NCBI GenBank assembly: GCA_017935025.1
Contig: JAGBIL010000020.1
Coordinates: 21,784-85,783, forward strand
DNA length: 64,000 nucleotides
Direction of reading: 5' to 3'
Source: Opitutales bacterium
Lineage (GTDB): Bacteria; Verrucomicrobiota; Verrucomicrobiia; Opitutales; UBA953
Positions within the stretch are counted from its first letter, which is position 1. Each line of letters begins with the position of its first letter. The notes under the pieces were generated by a model. That model searched no databases. It was not told the DNA's origin and saw only the letters and a program-made list of their open reading frames with translations. Positions 36,024-45,734 of the stretch are shown here, piece after piece. Both the position numbers and the translations under genes were made by a program.

Positions 36024-36065
36024 GATTTTAGATGATTAAGAAAAAAAATGTAAATTTCGCTTCAA

Positions 36066-36111
36066 AAAAAACGTTCCCCTGCGGAATTTTCCGATGGGGG
36101 AACGGTTTTTT
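36066..36111 (-). terminator. terminator after the small lipoprotein, octamer-derived
   Basis: AAAAACGTTCCCC and GGGGAACGGTTTTTT pair across a ~15-base loop. Both arms carry a one-base variant of the CGGGAACG octamer. Confidence 0.7.
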
Positions 36112-36123
36112 CTAAGAACAGGA

Positions 36124-36294
36124 TTAGCGATTTTCCGGAACGACGGAGCCCATACCGGGCATTCCCGTTTCCCAATCTTTGGGACCGCCGGTTCCGGACA
36201 AACCGGAATCCGTAGGGCGCGCTGTTTCCACACAGGAAGCAAGTGCAATAACGGAGAGAGCCGCAACCAGAAAAATCTTTACGAACCCGTACAT
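36124..36294 (-). CDS. 56-residue lipoprotein
   Basis: This short gene encodes MYGFVKIFLVAALSVIALAS followed by the lipobox Cys (ALASC), then a Gly/Pro-rich mature part ending MPGMGSVVPENR. It should be a membrane-anchored lipoprotein of fewer than 40 residues. Its ATG overlaps the stop of the coiled-coil protein gene (TAATG), so the two are translationally coupled and probably act together. No family recognised. Confidence 0.75.
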   Translation of the reverse strand: MYGFVKIFLVAALSVIALASCVETARPTDSGLSGTGGPKDWETGMPGMGSVVPENR

Positions 36295-37205
36295 TAGTCC
36301 TGAGGCTTCTTAACAATCGTCGGAATCACCTTCACATAGGTGCCTTCCGCAAGTTTCTGAACGTTCGTGCCGGGGAGCAGTCCGAGCGTCGTGCGGCTGG
36401 GACGCGGATCCGTGATACGAGCCTCCCCGACGCGTTCGCCGTTAACTTCGAGAACGACCGGCGTTCCCGCAACGATTGCCGGATCTTCGTCTCCGACGCC
36501 AATAACGATTTGACCGCGAACGTGGTCGAGCGCAACAACCGTGGTCAGGACATACGGAGCTTCAAATTCCACAACGACACCGCCCTTTGCTTCCGCGTAG
36601 AGGTCGACCGGAAATTCCGTCGGAACGGATTCTCCGCGCTGAATAACCCAAGTGCGGAAACGCGCGTAGCGCTGCCCGGCGGCGACTTTCGTTTTCTGCA
36701 ATTCTTCAATTTCGGCGAGCTTCTGGTCGTATTCTTCCTTGGAATACATATTGCTCTTTTCTTCCGTCAGCTGAGCAACGCGTTCTTTTTCGGAACGGAG
36801 CTGGCTTTCGAGGTCGCTGACTTTTCCGTTGAGGTCGCTGACTTCCGACGTAAGCGATTCCTTATCACGCGTCAGCTGATTCGCTTCCTCCGTCTTCGCG
36901 TCAAGGTCGGATTTGAGACCGTCAATTTCGTCATTTTTCTGATTAATCGTGGTTTTCAGAGACGCGATTTGGTTTTCGTTGCGCTCTTTCGTTTCGCGCA
37001 AATCAAAGACTTCCTGCTTTACGAGCTCTGTCTTTTCGACACGATCCTTCAATGTAGCAGTTTTAACACCGCGCACATCGTCCAGCGGTTTGGTTTTGAC
37101 GAAGGCATTTTCCATCTCGCCCTTAATCATAAAGAACAGGGCAATGGCGGCGCCGGCAGCGAGAATAGCGACAATGCGCAATACGAGAGAAACGTTCTTG
37201 TTCAT
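36294..37205 (-). CDS. membrane-anchored coiled-coil protein
   Basis: This 303-residue protein has one N-terminal membrane helix (LVLRIVAILAAGAAIALFFM), then a long coiled coil (residues ~50-175, KNDEIDGLKSDLDAKTEEAN and following heptads), and a C-terminal beta-rich domain (VVVEFEAPYVLTTVVALDHV, ITDPRPSRTTLGLLPGTN) that could be a small barrel. It probably spans part of the periplasm. The coupled lipoprotein gene downstream suggests a two-part envelope complex. No function is assignable. Confidence 0.7.
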   Translation of the reverse strand: MNKNVSLVLRIVAILAAGAAIALFFMIKGEMENAFVKTKPLDDVRGVKTATLKDRVEKTELVKQEVFDLRETKERNENQIASLKTTINQKNDEIDGLKSDLDAKTEEANQLTRDKESLTSEVSDLNGKVSDLESQLRSEKERVAQLTEEKSNMYSKEEYDQKLAEIEELQKTKVAAGQRYARFRTWVIQRGESVPTEFPVDLYAEAKGGVVVEFEAPYVLTTVVALDHVRGQIVIGVGDEDPAIVAGTPVVLEVNGERVGEARITDPRPSRTTLGLLPGTNVQKLAEGTYVKVIPTIVKKPQD

Positions 37206-37220
37206 CGTAAACGGGGTTAA

Positions 37221-38798
37221 TTATTTGTAATTGAAAGTGGAGTTGCAGAATGGGGTTTCAACCTGACGCCAAACGTTTTTAGACGGACTCAACGCCAAAT
37301 GTTGGCAAATTTTAAATACGAGTTCTGTGCGGTTTTCAAGCTCTAATTTCCTCGCGATGGCTTCCGCCGTGAATTTTTCCGGGGCATTTGCCTTCAGGAA
37401 TTCAACGATTTGCACTTGGAGCTTCAAAATCCCCGCCGCAGCCTTTTTCCCTGCCTCGACGCCCGGCTGGTGATAAGCGTTGATTCCGACGAAAGTCGCG
37501 TAAAATCCGACCGCACGCTCGAAGAGCGCAATCAACGCACCGATGCTCTGCGGCGTCACGTCATCGACGGTCAGCGTCACCGACGCACGTCCTTTTTCCG
37601 TCAGTGCCTCGCGTGTGCCAAGGAGGAAGCCTTCGAGATAGTCCCCCGCGGAAACCCCCGGATCGACTTCGACGCTTTCGCCGTCGCGATCCCGCAAAAC
37701 TTCGATGAATGTCGCAAAGAAATTCGGAACGCCTTCACGCAACTGCTGGATATACGCGTGCTGGTCGGTCGAACCCTTGTTCCCGTAAACGGAAATACCC
37801 TGATTGACGATGTTCCCGGCGAGATCTTTTTCCTTGCCGAGCGATTCCATGATCAGCTGTTGCAAGTAACGCGCGAAGAGCAAAAGGCGATCCTTGTACG
37901 GCAAAATCACCATGTCTTTGGACCCTTTGCCGTCGGTCAGGAAATACCACGCGAGCGCGAGAAGTGCCGCCGGATTTTCGCGGACTTCGCGGGAACGCGT
38001 CTGAGCGTCCATCGCAGCCGCGCCCGCGAGCATTCCGCGAATATCCAAGCCTTGAAGCGCCGCAGGAAGCAAGCCGACCGCCGCCATTTCGCTGGTGCGT
38101 CCGCCGACCCAATCCCACATCGGGAAACGTTCGATAAATCCTTGCGCAACTGCCGTTTTGTCGAGCTGCGATCCCGCGCCCGTTACGGCGACGGCGTGTT
38201 TCGCGAAGTCCAATCCCGCAGCCTTGTACTGCGCCTCGGTTTCGATCATCGCATTGCGCGGCTCCGGCGTGCTCCCGGATTTCGAGGTTACGATGCAAAG
38301 CGTTTCGCCGAGTTTACCTTTGAGTTCGGCAAAAATCGTATCAAATCCGTCCGCGTCCGTATTATCGAGGAAGAAAACCTTCATCTTATCGCGACCCGGC
38401 ATTCCGAGCGCGGAAGCGACGAATTGCGGGCCGAGCGCGCTCCCGCCGATACCGATACAGAGCAGATTTTTAAACGTTCCCGCGCTTCCGGAGATTTCAC
38501 CGTCGTGAATCTTTTTGGCAAAGGCTTCGATTTTTTCGACCGTTCCCGCAATTTCCTTGGCGAGTTCCGCCGTCGGAGCGAGTTGCGGGGCTCGGAGCCA
38601 GTAATGCCCGACCATGCGGTTTTCGTCGGGATTCGCGATCGCGCCCTTTTCGAGTTCTGCCATGGCGTCAAACGCCTTGTCGAGCATCGGTTTGGAATCC
38701 GCAATGTAATTCGTCGGAAAACCGACCCGGCTCAAATCGATGGCGAAGTTAAGCGCGTCAAACGCGATAAAATTCTGCTTAAAATTATCCCAGCTCAT
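37221..38798 (-). CDS. pgi: glucose-6-phosphate isomerase
   Basis: This 525-residue enzyme interconverts glucose-6-phosphate and fructose-6-phosphate. Motifs include [75 protein letters not shown] and [19 protein letters not shown] with the catalytic His and Lys. The extra ~60 C-terminal residues ([20 protein letters not shown]) form a winged-helix-like extension known in some members of the family. It follows the coiled-coil gene's upstream region without an obvious operon link. Confidence 0.95.
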   Translation of the reverse strand: MSWDNFKQNFIAFDALNFAIDLSRVGFPTNYIADSKPMLDKAFDAMAELEKGAIANPDENRMVGHYWLRAPQLAPTAELAKEIAGTVEKIEAFAKKIHDGEISGSAGTFKNLLCIGIGGSALGPQFVASALGMPGRDKMKVFFLDNTDADGFDTIFAELKGKLGETLCIVTSKSGSTPEPRNAMIETEAQYKAAGLDFAKHAVAVTGAGSQLDKTAVAQGFIERFPMWDWVGGRTSEMAAVGLLPAALQGLDIRGMLAGAAAMDAQTRSREVRENPAALLALAWYFLTDGKGSKDMVILPYKDRLLLFARYLQQLIMESLGKEKDLAGNIVNQGISVYGNKGSTDQHAYIQQLREGVPNFFATFIEVLRDRDGESVEVDPGVSAGDYLEGFLLGTREALTEKGRASVTLTVDDVTPQSIGALIALFERAVGFYATFVGINAYHQPGVEAGKKAAAGILKLQVQIVEFLKANAPEKFTAEAIARKLELENRTELVFKICQHLALSPSKNVWRQVETPFCNSTFNYK

Positions 38799-38840
38799 GG
38801 AATTCGGATAGGAAATAAAAATCGCGGGAACGCCGCAGCA

Positions 38841-39245
38841 TTACTTGGCAGGAGCGCTTTCCGGCGTAGAAGCCGGAGCAACCGGAGCTTCGACGGGAAC
38901 GATTGCCGCTTCCGGCTCCGTTTCGACCGCCGCAGGTGCCGCCGTCGTTGCCGGAGCCGCCTGTTCTTCAAGCTTCAAGCCCTGCCCTTCTCCCTTGTCC
39001 CGAGCGCCGAGGAATGCGAAATAAAGCACCGCGCAAAGAATGAAAAACGCGGAAATAAAAACCACCGTCGCCTTGGAAAGGACACCCGCCGCCTCGCCGC
39101 CGAAAAGGCTTTCGGACGCGGCACCGCCGAGTGCGGAACCCATACCCGCATTCGCGCTCGGTTTCTGCATCAAAACGAAAAGGACGACCAACACGCTCAC
39201 AAAAGCGAGAACCGTCAACGCACCGTAAATAAGAATACTGCCCAT
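38841..39245 (-). CDS. secG: preprotein translocase subunit SecG
   Basis: This 134-residue protein has two membrane helices separated by the conserved loop LMQKPSANAGMGSALGGAAS and then LFGGEAAGVLSKAT, the SecG signature. It assists the SecYEG channel. The C-terminal ~45 residues are an Ala/Pro/Glu-rich tail absent from short SecG proteins. It lies 43 bases upstream of pgi on the same strand. Confidence 0.9.
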   Translation of the reverse strand: MGSILIYGALTVLAFVSVLVVLFVLMQKPSANAGMGSALGGAASESLFGGEAAGVLSKATVVFISAFFILCAVLYFAFLGARDKGEGQGLKLEEQAAPATTAAPAAVETEPEAAIVPVEAPVAPASTPESAPAK

Positions 39246-39288
39246 AAAAATTAAAAGTGAACATTAAATGCGTTCCCTCCGTGCCACG

Positions 39289-39311
39289 CAAATAGAAATT
39301 TAGCGCAGATG
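39289..39311 (+). repeat. single copy of the AAATTGAAATTTAGCG-type repeat
   Basis: CAAATAGAAATTTAGCGCAG, one mismatch to the copy upstream of clpC, in the gap between secG and the VWA gene. Confidence 0.6.
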
Positions 39312-39327
39312 ACGCCCTTCGCGCGCG

Positions 39328-41040
39328 CTACCCGTCAAAGAGTCCTTCATCTTCTTCAACCTCCGACTCGAGCACGTCAGTGCCTTCCTCATACTCGATC
39401 TCGAATTTTCCGGGTACGGAAAGCAAGCCCAGATCCGTTTTCAAACGATTTTGCTTGCGGCGCGTTTTTTTCAAAAAATCTTCCGTTTCTTGAGCCGTCG
39501 TCGAATGTTTCGCCGTATCCTTCGGAATCGCGATGTCTCCGTTCGTATAATCTGCAAGCGCCCGAAAGATATTTTGCGGGAGCATTTCCGTCGTAAAAAA
39601 GTAAACGCGCTGCCCGTTATCCTGAGCGAGCTTCAACCAACGCTCAAACAGCGCTGATTCGTCCGGTATCTGCCCGTCGCGATAATCCTGAAAATCCGCA
39701 AAAACAATCACGGAATCGTATCCGCCCTCGGAAAGCACCATTTCCAACCACCGCCCGAGCGCGAGCCACGAGGAATAGTCGTTCCCGGACCATTCCGAAA
39801 GCAGGGCTTTCCCGTAGGAACTTAAATTTTCCGCCCACTCGTTCCCGCCGCCGGAATAATCGTATATTCCGTTTTTGCGCGCCTTTTTGTTCTTCCGAAT
39901 TAGCGCTTTCATCGCCTTGCGGGAGGCGGAAGGTTTTTTCTCGCGCTCGTAGGAGTTGAGCAGAGATTTCTTTTTGCGCTCCCATGCGCCCTGCTCAAGG
40001 CGCGAACGCGAAATTCCGGAAATTTGCCCCATCCCGCAACCCATAAATTCAAAAACATCCGCCGTCGGAAACTTCTTCAGAATTTCCTCGCGCACCACCG
40101 GCAAAACTTCGGTCATCGAGCCCGACGAATCCATATAAACCGCGAGCCGCCCCGCCGTAACATTCGTTCCGAGAATCTTTTGCGTCGTCTGAAATTTACT
40201 CACGAAATTACGCGTATTTCCGATTCCGACACCCGTTCCCGCACCGATTCCTCCGCCGAGTCCGCCGCCGTTCCCGCTCGACAAATCGCCGCCCAGCCCG
40301 TGCATTCCTCCCGCCGCCAGCGTGCTTCCGGAAAAAGATTTCATCGCCGCCACCTCCGGAAGCTCCGGCAACGCGAATTTTGCATTTGCCACCTTGGAAA
40401 CGATTTTCCGGCTCTGCGTTCCCGCGGTAATTTTTACGCTTTTGCGGCGCGAAGACTGAACGTCGGCATAAGACGGACGCTCTCCGCCGCGCCCCCCGCC
40501 GCTTCCCGTCGCAAAAAACGACGGCGGCTCTTCCGGCGGCGCAACATACGTCGAAACCACATAAAAAATCGCGAAAAAAATCAGCACCGCGTGGAAAATC
40601 AGCGAAAACGCCAAGCTCCCGCCTCCGATTTTCCGCCAAACTTTTACCGTTTCCGAAACGTCGGGCGGCGCTTCAAAATGATGAACGACAGGCGCCTTTT
40701 GCGGCTCGGAGAAAACATCTTCAGCGGTTTCTGCTTCGTTCCCGCGAACGGAATCTTCCGCTTCCTTCGCAGAAACCGGATACACGGGAACACCTACTGC
40801 ACCGCTCTGCGCATCCGACGCAGGCGAAGTTGTGCTCTGCACCGCATTTTGGTAAAGCATCGCCGCCGCCATGCGCTGCGCCAGAGAAATCACTTCCGCA
40901 TCCTGCCGCTTTCGCAGATTTTCCCGTTCCCGCAACGCGTTAAACTTCCGCAACAGCAACATATGCCGACGCGCCAGCGCCCGCAAATCCTCTTCAGAGA
41001 GAACTTTCGTTTCCTTCGGTGTCTGTTGAGGCGTTAACAT
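39328..41040 (-). CDS. membrane protein with cytoplasmic helical region, Gly-rich linker and VWA domain
   Basis: This ~570-residue protein begins with a charged helical region (residues 1-70), has one membrane helix (~141-165, SLIFHAVLIFFAIFYVVSTY), a Gly-rich low-complexity linker (~245-275), and a C-terminal von Willebrand A domain with a MIDAS-type DxSxS motif (RLAVYMDSSGSM, ~298-309). Similar TonB-leader/VWA proteins occur in Verrucomicrobiota, to my memory without known function. Start at 41040 (MLTPQQTPKET) avoids a non-conserved upstream stretch. An envelope role with metal-dependent binding of a partner is likely. Confidence 0.6.
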   Translation of the reverse strand: MLTPQQTPKETKVLSEEDLRALARRHMLLLRKFNALRERENLRKRQDAEVISLAQRMAAAMLYQNAVQSTTSPASDAQSGAVGVPVYPVSAKEAEDSVRGNEAETAEDVFSEPQKAPVVHHFEAPPDVSETVKVWRKIGGGSLAFSLIFHAVLIFFAIFYVVSTYVAPPEEPPSFFATGSGGGRGGERPSYADVQSSRRKSVKITAGTQSRKIVSKVANAKFALPELPEVAAMKSFSGSTLAAGGMHGLGGDLSSGNGGGLGGGIGAGTGVGIGNTRNFVSKFQTTQKILGTNVTAGRLAVYMDSSGSMTEVLPVVREEILKKFPTADVFEFMGCGMGQISGISRSRLEQGAWERKKKSLLNSYEREKKPSASRKAMKALIRKNKKARKNGIYDYSGGGNEWAENLSSYGKALLSEWSGNDYSSWLALGRWLEMVLSEGGYDSVIVFADFQDYRDGQIPDESALFERWLKLAQDNGQRVYFFTTEMLPQNIFRALADYTNGDIAIPKDTAKHSTTAQETEDFLKKTRRKQNRLKTDLGLLSVPGKFEIEYEEGTDVLESEVEEDEGLFDG

Positions 41041-41126
41041 TTTTTTTTTGGCGAGCAATCGACTCGGGAAATAATAAGTCATTGCCGCCAAGTTGAAAGA
41101 AGAAAGCACACTCTACGCACACCCGT

Positions 41127-41349
41127 GCGCTAAATTTCAATTTGTCGCAGGCAAATTGAAATTAATCTCGAATTTCGAATTCCAAATTCCGAATGAAGTG
41201 CGGAAAAAAATCGTAGCGAGTAAAGACTTCAACTCTTGCCTCGAAGCCATACATTCCTTTTCCATTCTTGGTAATCATTCGGAATTCGCAATTCGGGATT
41301 CGAAATTAATTGAAATTTAGCGAAGCATCCGCTTCGCTAAATTTCAATT
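41127..41349. repeat. palindromic repeat element upstream of ribB
   Basis: A compound element with three parts. First, CGCTAAATTTCAATTTG followed by an inverted CAAATTGAAATT (41127-41163). Second, ~44-bp arms at 41153-41196 and 41275-41318 that are imperfect inverted repeats (about 38 of 44 positions match). Third, a perfect 19-bp hairpin at 41308-41349 (AATTGAAATTTAGCGAAGC, loop ATCC). No gene is apparent in the 356 bases it occupies. It ends 47 bases before the ribB start and could affect its expression. Confidence 0.7.
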
Positions 41350-41396
41350 TTACGCTTTTGCGCTTTTTCGTTAGTATTAGCCCAAAATTCCTTTTT

Positions 41397-42041
41397 ATGA
41401 AAAAAAACTTCTTGGAAGACTTTGGCTCTGACGCGCGTTCCCGCGTCGAAAGCGCTGTCGCCGCCATTCGGACCGGACGCGGCGTTCTCGTTGTCGACGA
41501 TGAAGACCGCGAGAACGAAGGCGACTTGATTTTTGCCTCGGAAACTCTAACGACCAATCAGATCGCCATGCAAATTCGCGATTGCAGCGGCATCATCTGC
41601 ATCTGCATTACGGAAGAAAAAGCACGGGAACTCGATCTTCCCATGATGGTCCCCGAAAACACCAGCCGCTACGGAACGGCGTTTACCATTTCCATTGATG
41701 CCAAGGAAAACGTAACAACGGGCGTTTCCGCCGCCGACCGACTCGAAGCCGTACGCGCCGTGATTTCGGACAACGCTTCGCGCGAAAACCTTGTCGCCCC
41801 CGGACATATGTTCCCGCTCATCGCACGCAGCGGCGGAGTACTTGAACGCCCGGGACACACGGAAGCCACCGTCGACCTGATGCGCCTTGCCGGATTCAAG
41901 CCTTGCGGAGTGCTTTGCGAGCTGACGAATCCCGACGGAACGATGTCGCGCCTTCCCGAGGTTGCCGAGTACGCGAAAAAGTACTCGCTCCCGCTCGTTT
42001 CGATTAAAGACCTGATCGAATATCTGAAATCCGAGACCTGA
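41397..42041 (+). CDS. ribB: 3,4-dihydroxy-2-butanone 4-phosphate synthase
   Basis: This 214-residue enzyme makes the four-carbon riboflavin precursor from ribulose-5-phosphate. It has [18 protein letters not shown] (metal and substrate site), [46 protein letters not shown] and [10 protein letters not shown]. It is a stand-alone RibB, without the C-terminal GTP cyclohydrolase II domain found in RibBA. The ATG at 41397 gives the family-typical N-terminus. Confidence 0.95.
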   Translation: MKKNFLEDFGSDARSRVESAVAAIRTGRGVLVVDDEDRENEGDLIFASETLTTNQIAMQIRDCSGIICICITEEKARELDLPMMVPENTSRYGTAFTISIDAKENVTTGVSAADRLEAVRAVISDNASRENLVAPGHMFPLIARSGGVLERPGHTEATVDLMRLAGFKPCGVLCELTNPDGTMSRLPEVAEYAKKYSLPLVSIKDLIEYLKSET

Positions 42042-42136
42042 TTCCGCACGTTTTTTATTTTGTCGAAAAAAAAAATCAAAAAAGCACTTGACGAAACAAC
42101 TGCTTTTTGTTTTGATTTTGAAACAATCAGTTTTAC

Positions 42137-42214
42137 GCCCCTTTCGTCTAGCCCGGACTAGGACACCTCGCTTTCACTGAGGCGACCAGGGTTCGAATCC
42201 CTGAAGGGGCGCCA
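42137..42214 (+). tRNA. tRNA-Glu (anticodon TTC)
   Basis: A 78-base cloverleaf: acceptor GCCCCTT pairs with AAGGGGC, anticodon loop CTTTCAC (TTC), T-arm CAGGGTTCGAATCCCTG, encoded CCA. Confidence 0.95.
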
Positions 42215-42221
42215 CTTTCAA

Positions 42222-42254
42222 AAGCCCGCGAATTAAAAGTTCGCGGGCTTTTTA
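42222..42254 (+). terminator. terminator after tRNA-Glu
   Basis: AAGCCCGCGAA / TTCGCGGGCTTTTT hairpin, nearly the same sequence as after tRNA-Leu. Confidence 0.85.
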
Positions 42255-42265
42255 TTTTCGGAAAA

Positions 42266-44197
42266 ATGTTCACGCTCAACGAGATTCGTCTGCAATACGG
42301 TCCGCGTATTTTGTTTAACGGGATTTCCACGACCATCAACGCGCGGGAACGCATCGGCTTGGTCGGCTCCAACGGCGCGGGCAAATCCACGCTTTTGAAA
42401 ATTCTTGCCGGAGAGCAGGACTTTGACGCGGGAACGATTTCAGCCGCCAAAAACGCGACGGTCGGCTATCTCCCGCAAGACGGCTTGGAAACGCACGGGA
42501 AAACGCTTTACGCCGAAGTCGAAAGTGCTTTTGAGGATATTCTTTCGCTTCGCAAAAAAATTGAAACGGCGGATGCCGAATTGCAATCGCTTCCGCCGGA
42601 TTCCGACGAATATCGCGAAACGCTCGAGCTCATTTCCGCTTGGGAACGCCGCCTTGAAGATGCGGATGCCGCGAAATTGCGTTCCCGCGTCGAAACCATT
42701 TTGCACGGGCTCGGGTTTTCCCAAAGCGACATGGAGCGCGACACGGGCGAATTTTCCGGCGGTTGGCAAATGCGCATCGCTCTTGCGAAACTTCTCCTGC
42801 GCGAACCGGCGCTTCTGCTGCTCGACGAACCGACGAATCACCTCGACATCGAATCTCAGGATTGGCTTGAAAGCTGGCTTTCACGCTACGCGGGAACGGT
42901 CATGATTGTTTCTCACGACCGCGCTTTTCTCGACACGATTTGCGGGAAAACGTTTGCTCTGACCGCCGGGCGGCTCGAAGTTTACAACGGAAATTATTCC
43001 TATTTTGAAAAAACGTCGCGGGAACGACGCGAATCCCTTCGCCGCGCAGCACAAAATCAGGCCCGCGAAATTGCGAAAACGGAAGAATTTATCGAGCGTT
43101 TTCGCGCGAAAGCGACGAAGGCGGCGCAGGTGCAATCACGCATCAAAGCACTGGAAAAAATCGAACGCGTCGAATTCGAGGAAGAAGACGATTCGCAAAT
43201 CGCGTTCGCGTTTCCGCCCGCGCCGCAAAGCGGACAGGTCGTTCTCGAATTGAACGGCTTGGACAAAAACTACGGCGCATTAAACGTTTTAAAAAACATC
43301 AATTTTAAAATCGAACGCGGCGAGCGCATCGCCGTCGTCGGCGTAAACGGAGCCGGAAAATCCACGCTCATCCGCATGCTCGCGGGAACGGAAGCGCAAA
43401 CGGCGGGAACGCGCACGGAAGGTCTCAACGTTGCCGTATCATATTTTGCACAACATCAGGCAAAGGAACTCAATCCGGATATCGACGTGCTTACGACCGT
43501 GAACGACGTCGCCGCAGGGCTCGGCACCACCCGCCTGCGCACGCTTCTCGGCGCATTTCTTTTCCGGGGAGAAGACGTTTTTAAGCCCGTCGGCGTGCTT
43601 TCCGGCGGAGAACGCAACCGGCTCGCGCTCGCGCGTATGCTTCTGCGTCCGTTCAATTTTCTCATTCTCGACGAGCCGACAAACCACCTCGATATGCGCT
43701 CCAAGTCCGTGCTGGCGCAGGCGCTGAAACAATACACGGGAACGTTTGTTATCGTTTCGCACGACCGCGATTTTCTCGATCCGCTCGTAACAAAAGTCAT
43801 CGAAGTAAAAAATCACGGCATTCGCGTTTTCCTCGGCAACGTCAGCGACTATCTCGCCGCAACCGCCGAAGAGCGTTCCCGCGAACGCGAAAAATTTTTC
43901 GCAACGGGAACAACTCCCGCAAAACCTGCGGCAAACGACCCGCGGGAACGCCGCCGCGCCAATGCCGAACGCGCCAAGCAGTTGGCACCGCTCCGCAAAA
44001 AACTGAAAGAAATCGAGGAACGCATTGCCGAACTCGAAACCGAGCAGTCCGATTGGGAAAACAAAATGTCCGCACCGGAATTTTTCTCGCGCGGCGAAGC
44101 GACAAAAGCCGACGTCGCACGCTACGAAGCCGTTAAAACTGAAATTGCCGATGCCTACACGCTTTGGGAATCCCTCGCGGAACAAATTGAGAACTGA
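42266..44197 (+). CDS. ABC-F family ATPase
   Basis: This 643-residue protein has two ABC ATPase domains and no membrane segments: Walker A GSNGAGKSTLLKIL and GVNGAGKSTLIRML, signatures EFSGGWQMRIALAKLLL and LSGGERNRLALARMLL, Walker B LLLLDEPTNHLDIE and FLILDEPTNHLDMR. Between them is the charged ABC-F linker (residues ~245-290). Such proteins act on ribosomes in translation. The C-terminal coiled coil (RKKLKEIEERIAELETEQSD) resembles Uup/YdiF types. It starts 11 bases after the tRNA-Glu terminator hairpin. Confidence 0.92.
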   Translation: MFTLNEIRLQYGPRILFNGISTTINARERIGLVGSNGAGKSTLLKILAGEQDFDAGTISAAKNATVGYLPQDGLETHGKTLYAEVESAFEDILSLRKKIETADAELQSLPPDSDEYRETLELISAWERRLEDADAAKLRSRVETILHGLGFSQSDMERDTGEFSGGWQMRIALAKLLLREPALLLLDEPTNHLDIESQDWLESWLSRYAGTVMIVSHDRAFLDTICGKTFALTAGRLEVYNGNYSYFEKTSRERRESLRRAAQNQAREIAKTEEFIERFRAKATKAAQVQSRIKALEKIERVEFEEEDDSQIAFAFPPAPQSGQVVLELNGLDKNYGALNVLKNINFKIERGERIAVVGVNGAGKSTLIRMLAGTEAQTAGTRTEGLNVAVSYFAQHQAKELNPDIDVLTTVNDVAAGLGTTRLRTLLGAFLFRGEDVFKPVGVLSGGERNRLALARMLLRPFNFLILDEPTNHLDMRSKSVLAQALKQYTGTFVIVSHDRDFLDPLVTKVIEVKNHGIRVFLGNVSDYLAATAEERSREREKFFATGTTPAKPAANDPRERRRANAERAKQLAPLRKKLKEIEERIAELETEQSDWENKMSAPEFFSRGEATKADVARYEAVKTEIADAYTLWESLAEQIEN

Positions 44198-44284
44198 ACA
44201 CGCGAGTCCGATTGAGTTCTTTTCCGTTTTCAAAGTTTTTCGTTTTGCGGGAACGCTGTAATCAATTTAGATTTCGCCGCTATT

Positions 44285-45691
44285 ATGGGTAAAACACTTT
44301 TCCGAAAGGTTTGGGACGCACACACGGTGGCGACGCTCCCGAACGGACAGACGCAACTCTTTATTGCGACACATTACATCCACGAAGTTACTTCGCCGCA
44401 AGCCTTCGGAATGTTGCGCGACATGAATCTGCCCGTCATGCACCCCGAGCGCACGTTCGCGACGGTGGACCACATCGTCCCGACGACGAGCGTTACGGAA
44501 CCGTTCCCGGACGCGATTGCGCAATCGATGATCTCCGAGCTTCGCAAAAATTGCGCTGAAAACGGTATTCGCTTTTTCGATACGCACACGGGAAATCAGG
44601 GCATTGTTCACATCGTCGGCCCGGAACAGGGAATCACCCAGCCCGGAAAAACGATTGCGTGCGGCGACTCGCACACGGCAACGCACGGCGCATTCGGCGC
44701 GGTGGCGTTCGGCATCGGCACCTCGCAGGTGCGCAACGTACTCGCGACGCAAACGCTCGCGTTTTCTCCGCTCAAAGTGCGCCGCATCAACGTAAACGGC
44801 GCGCTCAAGCCCGGCGTTACGGCAAAAGACGTCGCGTTGCATTTGATTAACCTGCTCGGCGTGGACGGCGGGATCGGTTTCGCACACGAATACGGCGGAG
44901 ACGTTTTCGACAATTTCTCAATGGACGAACGCATGACGGTCTGCAACATGGCGATTGAAGGCGGCGCGCGTGTCGGCTACGTCAATCCCGACGAAACAAC
45001 GTTCGCCTACCTCAAAGGTCGAGCATTTGCGCCGACGGGAGCGGATTGGGACGCGGCGGTGGCGCGCTGGAAATCTTTCGCGAGCGATCCGGACTGCGTT
45101 TACGACGATGTCGTCAACGTCGATGCGGCGAACATTGCTCCGACGGTAACCTGGGGCATCACGCCCGCGCAAAGTGTTCCCGTGACGGCGGCATTCCCGC
45201 GTCCGGAAGACCTTTCCGCGACGGATGCCGCGACTGCGGAAGAAGCCTATCGCTACACGCGTTTTTCGCCGGGCGCACCCGTCGCGGGAACGAAAGTCGA
45301 TGTCGCATTCATCGGATCCTGCACGAACGGACGCCTTTCGGACTTCCAATCCGTCGCAAAATATTTGGCGGGAAAAAAAGTGGCTCCGGGCGTAAAAGCA
45401 CTTGCCGTTCCCGGTTCGCAAATCGTTGCCGCGCAGTGCGAAAAGCTCGGCATCGCGCAGATTTTCCGCGACGCGGGATTTGAATGGCGCCTGGCGGGTT
45501 GCTCGATGTGTTTGGCGATGAATCCGGACAAGCTCGTCGGCGATCAGGTTTGTGCGAGTGCGTCGAATCGCAACTTCAAAGGTCGCCAAGGCTCGCCGAC
45601 GGGACGTACCTTGCTGATGTCGCCGCTGATGGTCGCCGCCGCCGCTGTTTCCGGTTGTGTCGCCGACTGCCGCGAAGTTTTCGATCTGTAA
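44285..45691 (+). CDS. leuC: 3-isopropylmalate dehydratase large subunit
   Basis: This 468-residue aconitase-family protein isomerises isopropylmalate in leucine synthesis with LeuD. It begins [20 protein letters not shown] and has [40 protein letters not shown] and [13 protein letters not shown]; the three 4Fe-4S cysteines are in the last two motifs. It is the bacterial type of ~470 residues. leuD is not adjacent; the next gene is an inositol-phosphatase family enzyme. Confidence 0.96.
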   Translation: MGKTLFRKVWDAHTVATLPNGQTQLFIATHYIHEVTSPQAFGMLRDMNLPVMHPERTFATVDHIVPTTSVTEPFPDAIAQSMISELRKNCAENGIRFFDTHTGNQGIVHIVGPEQGITQPGKTIACGDSHTATHGAFGAVAFGIGTSQVRNVLATQTLAFSPLKVRRINVNGALKPGVTAKDVALHLINLLGVDGGIGFAHEYGGDVFDNFSMDERMTVCNMAIEGGARVGYVNPDETTFAYLKGRAFAPTGADWDAAVARWKSFASDPDCVYDDVVNVDAANIAPTVTWGITPAQSVPVTAAFPRPEDLSATDAATAEEAYRYTRFSPGAPVAGTKVDVAFIGSCTNGRLSDFQSVAKYLAGKKVAPGVKALAVPGSQIVAAQCEKLGIAQIFRDAGFEWRLAGCSMCLAMNPDKLVGDQVCASASNRNFKGRQGSPTGRTLLMSPLMVAAAAVSGCVADCREVFDL

Positions 45692-45734
45692 ATCCGAAAG
45701 AAGCGACGCGCTTACCGCTTTCTTCGCCAAAATC

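Noticed and set aside
37410..39254. Very long open frame (614 codons) on the plus strand
   Set aside because: It lies antisense to pgi and secG, and its product is Arg-rich without any domain; GC-rich third positions of the real genes keep the opposite strand open.
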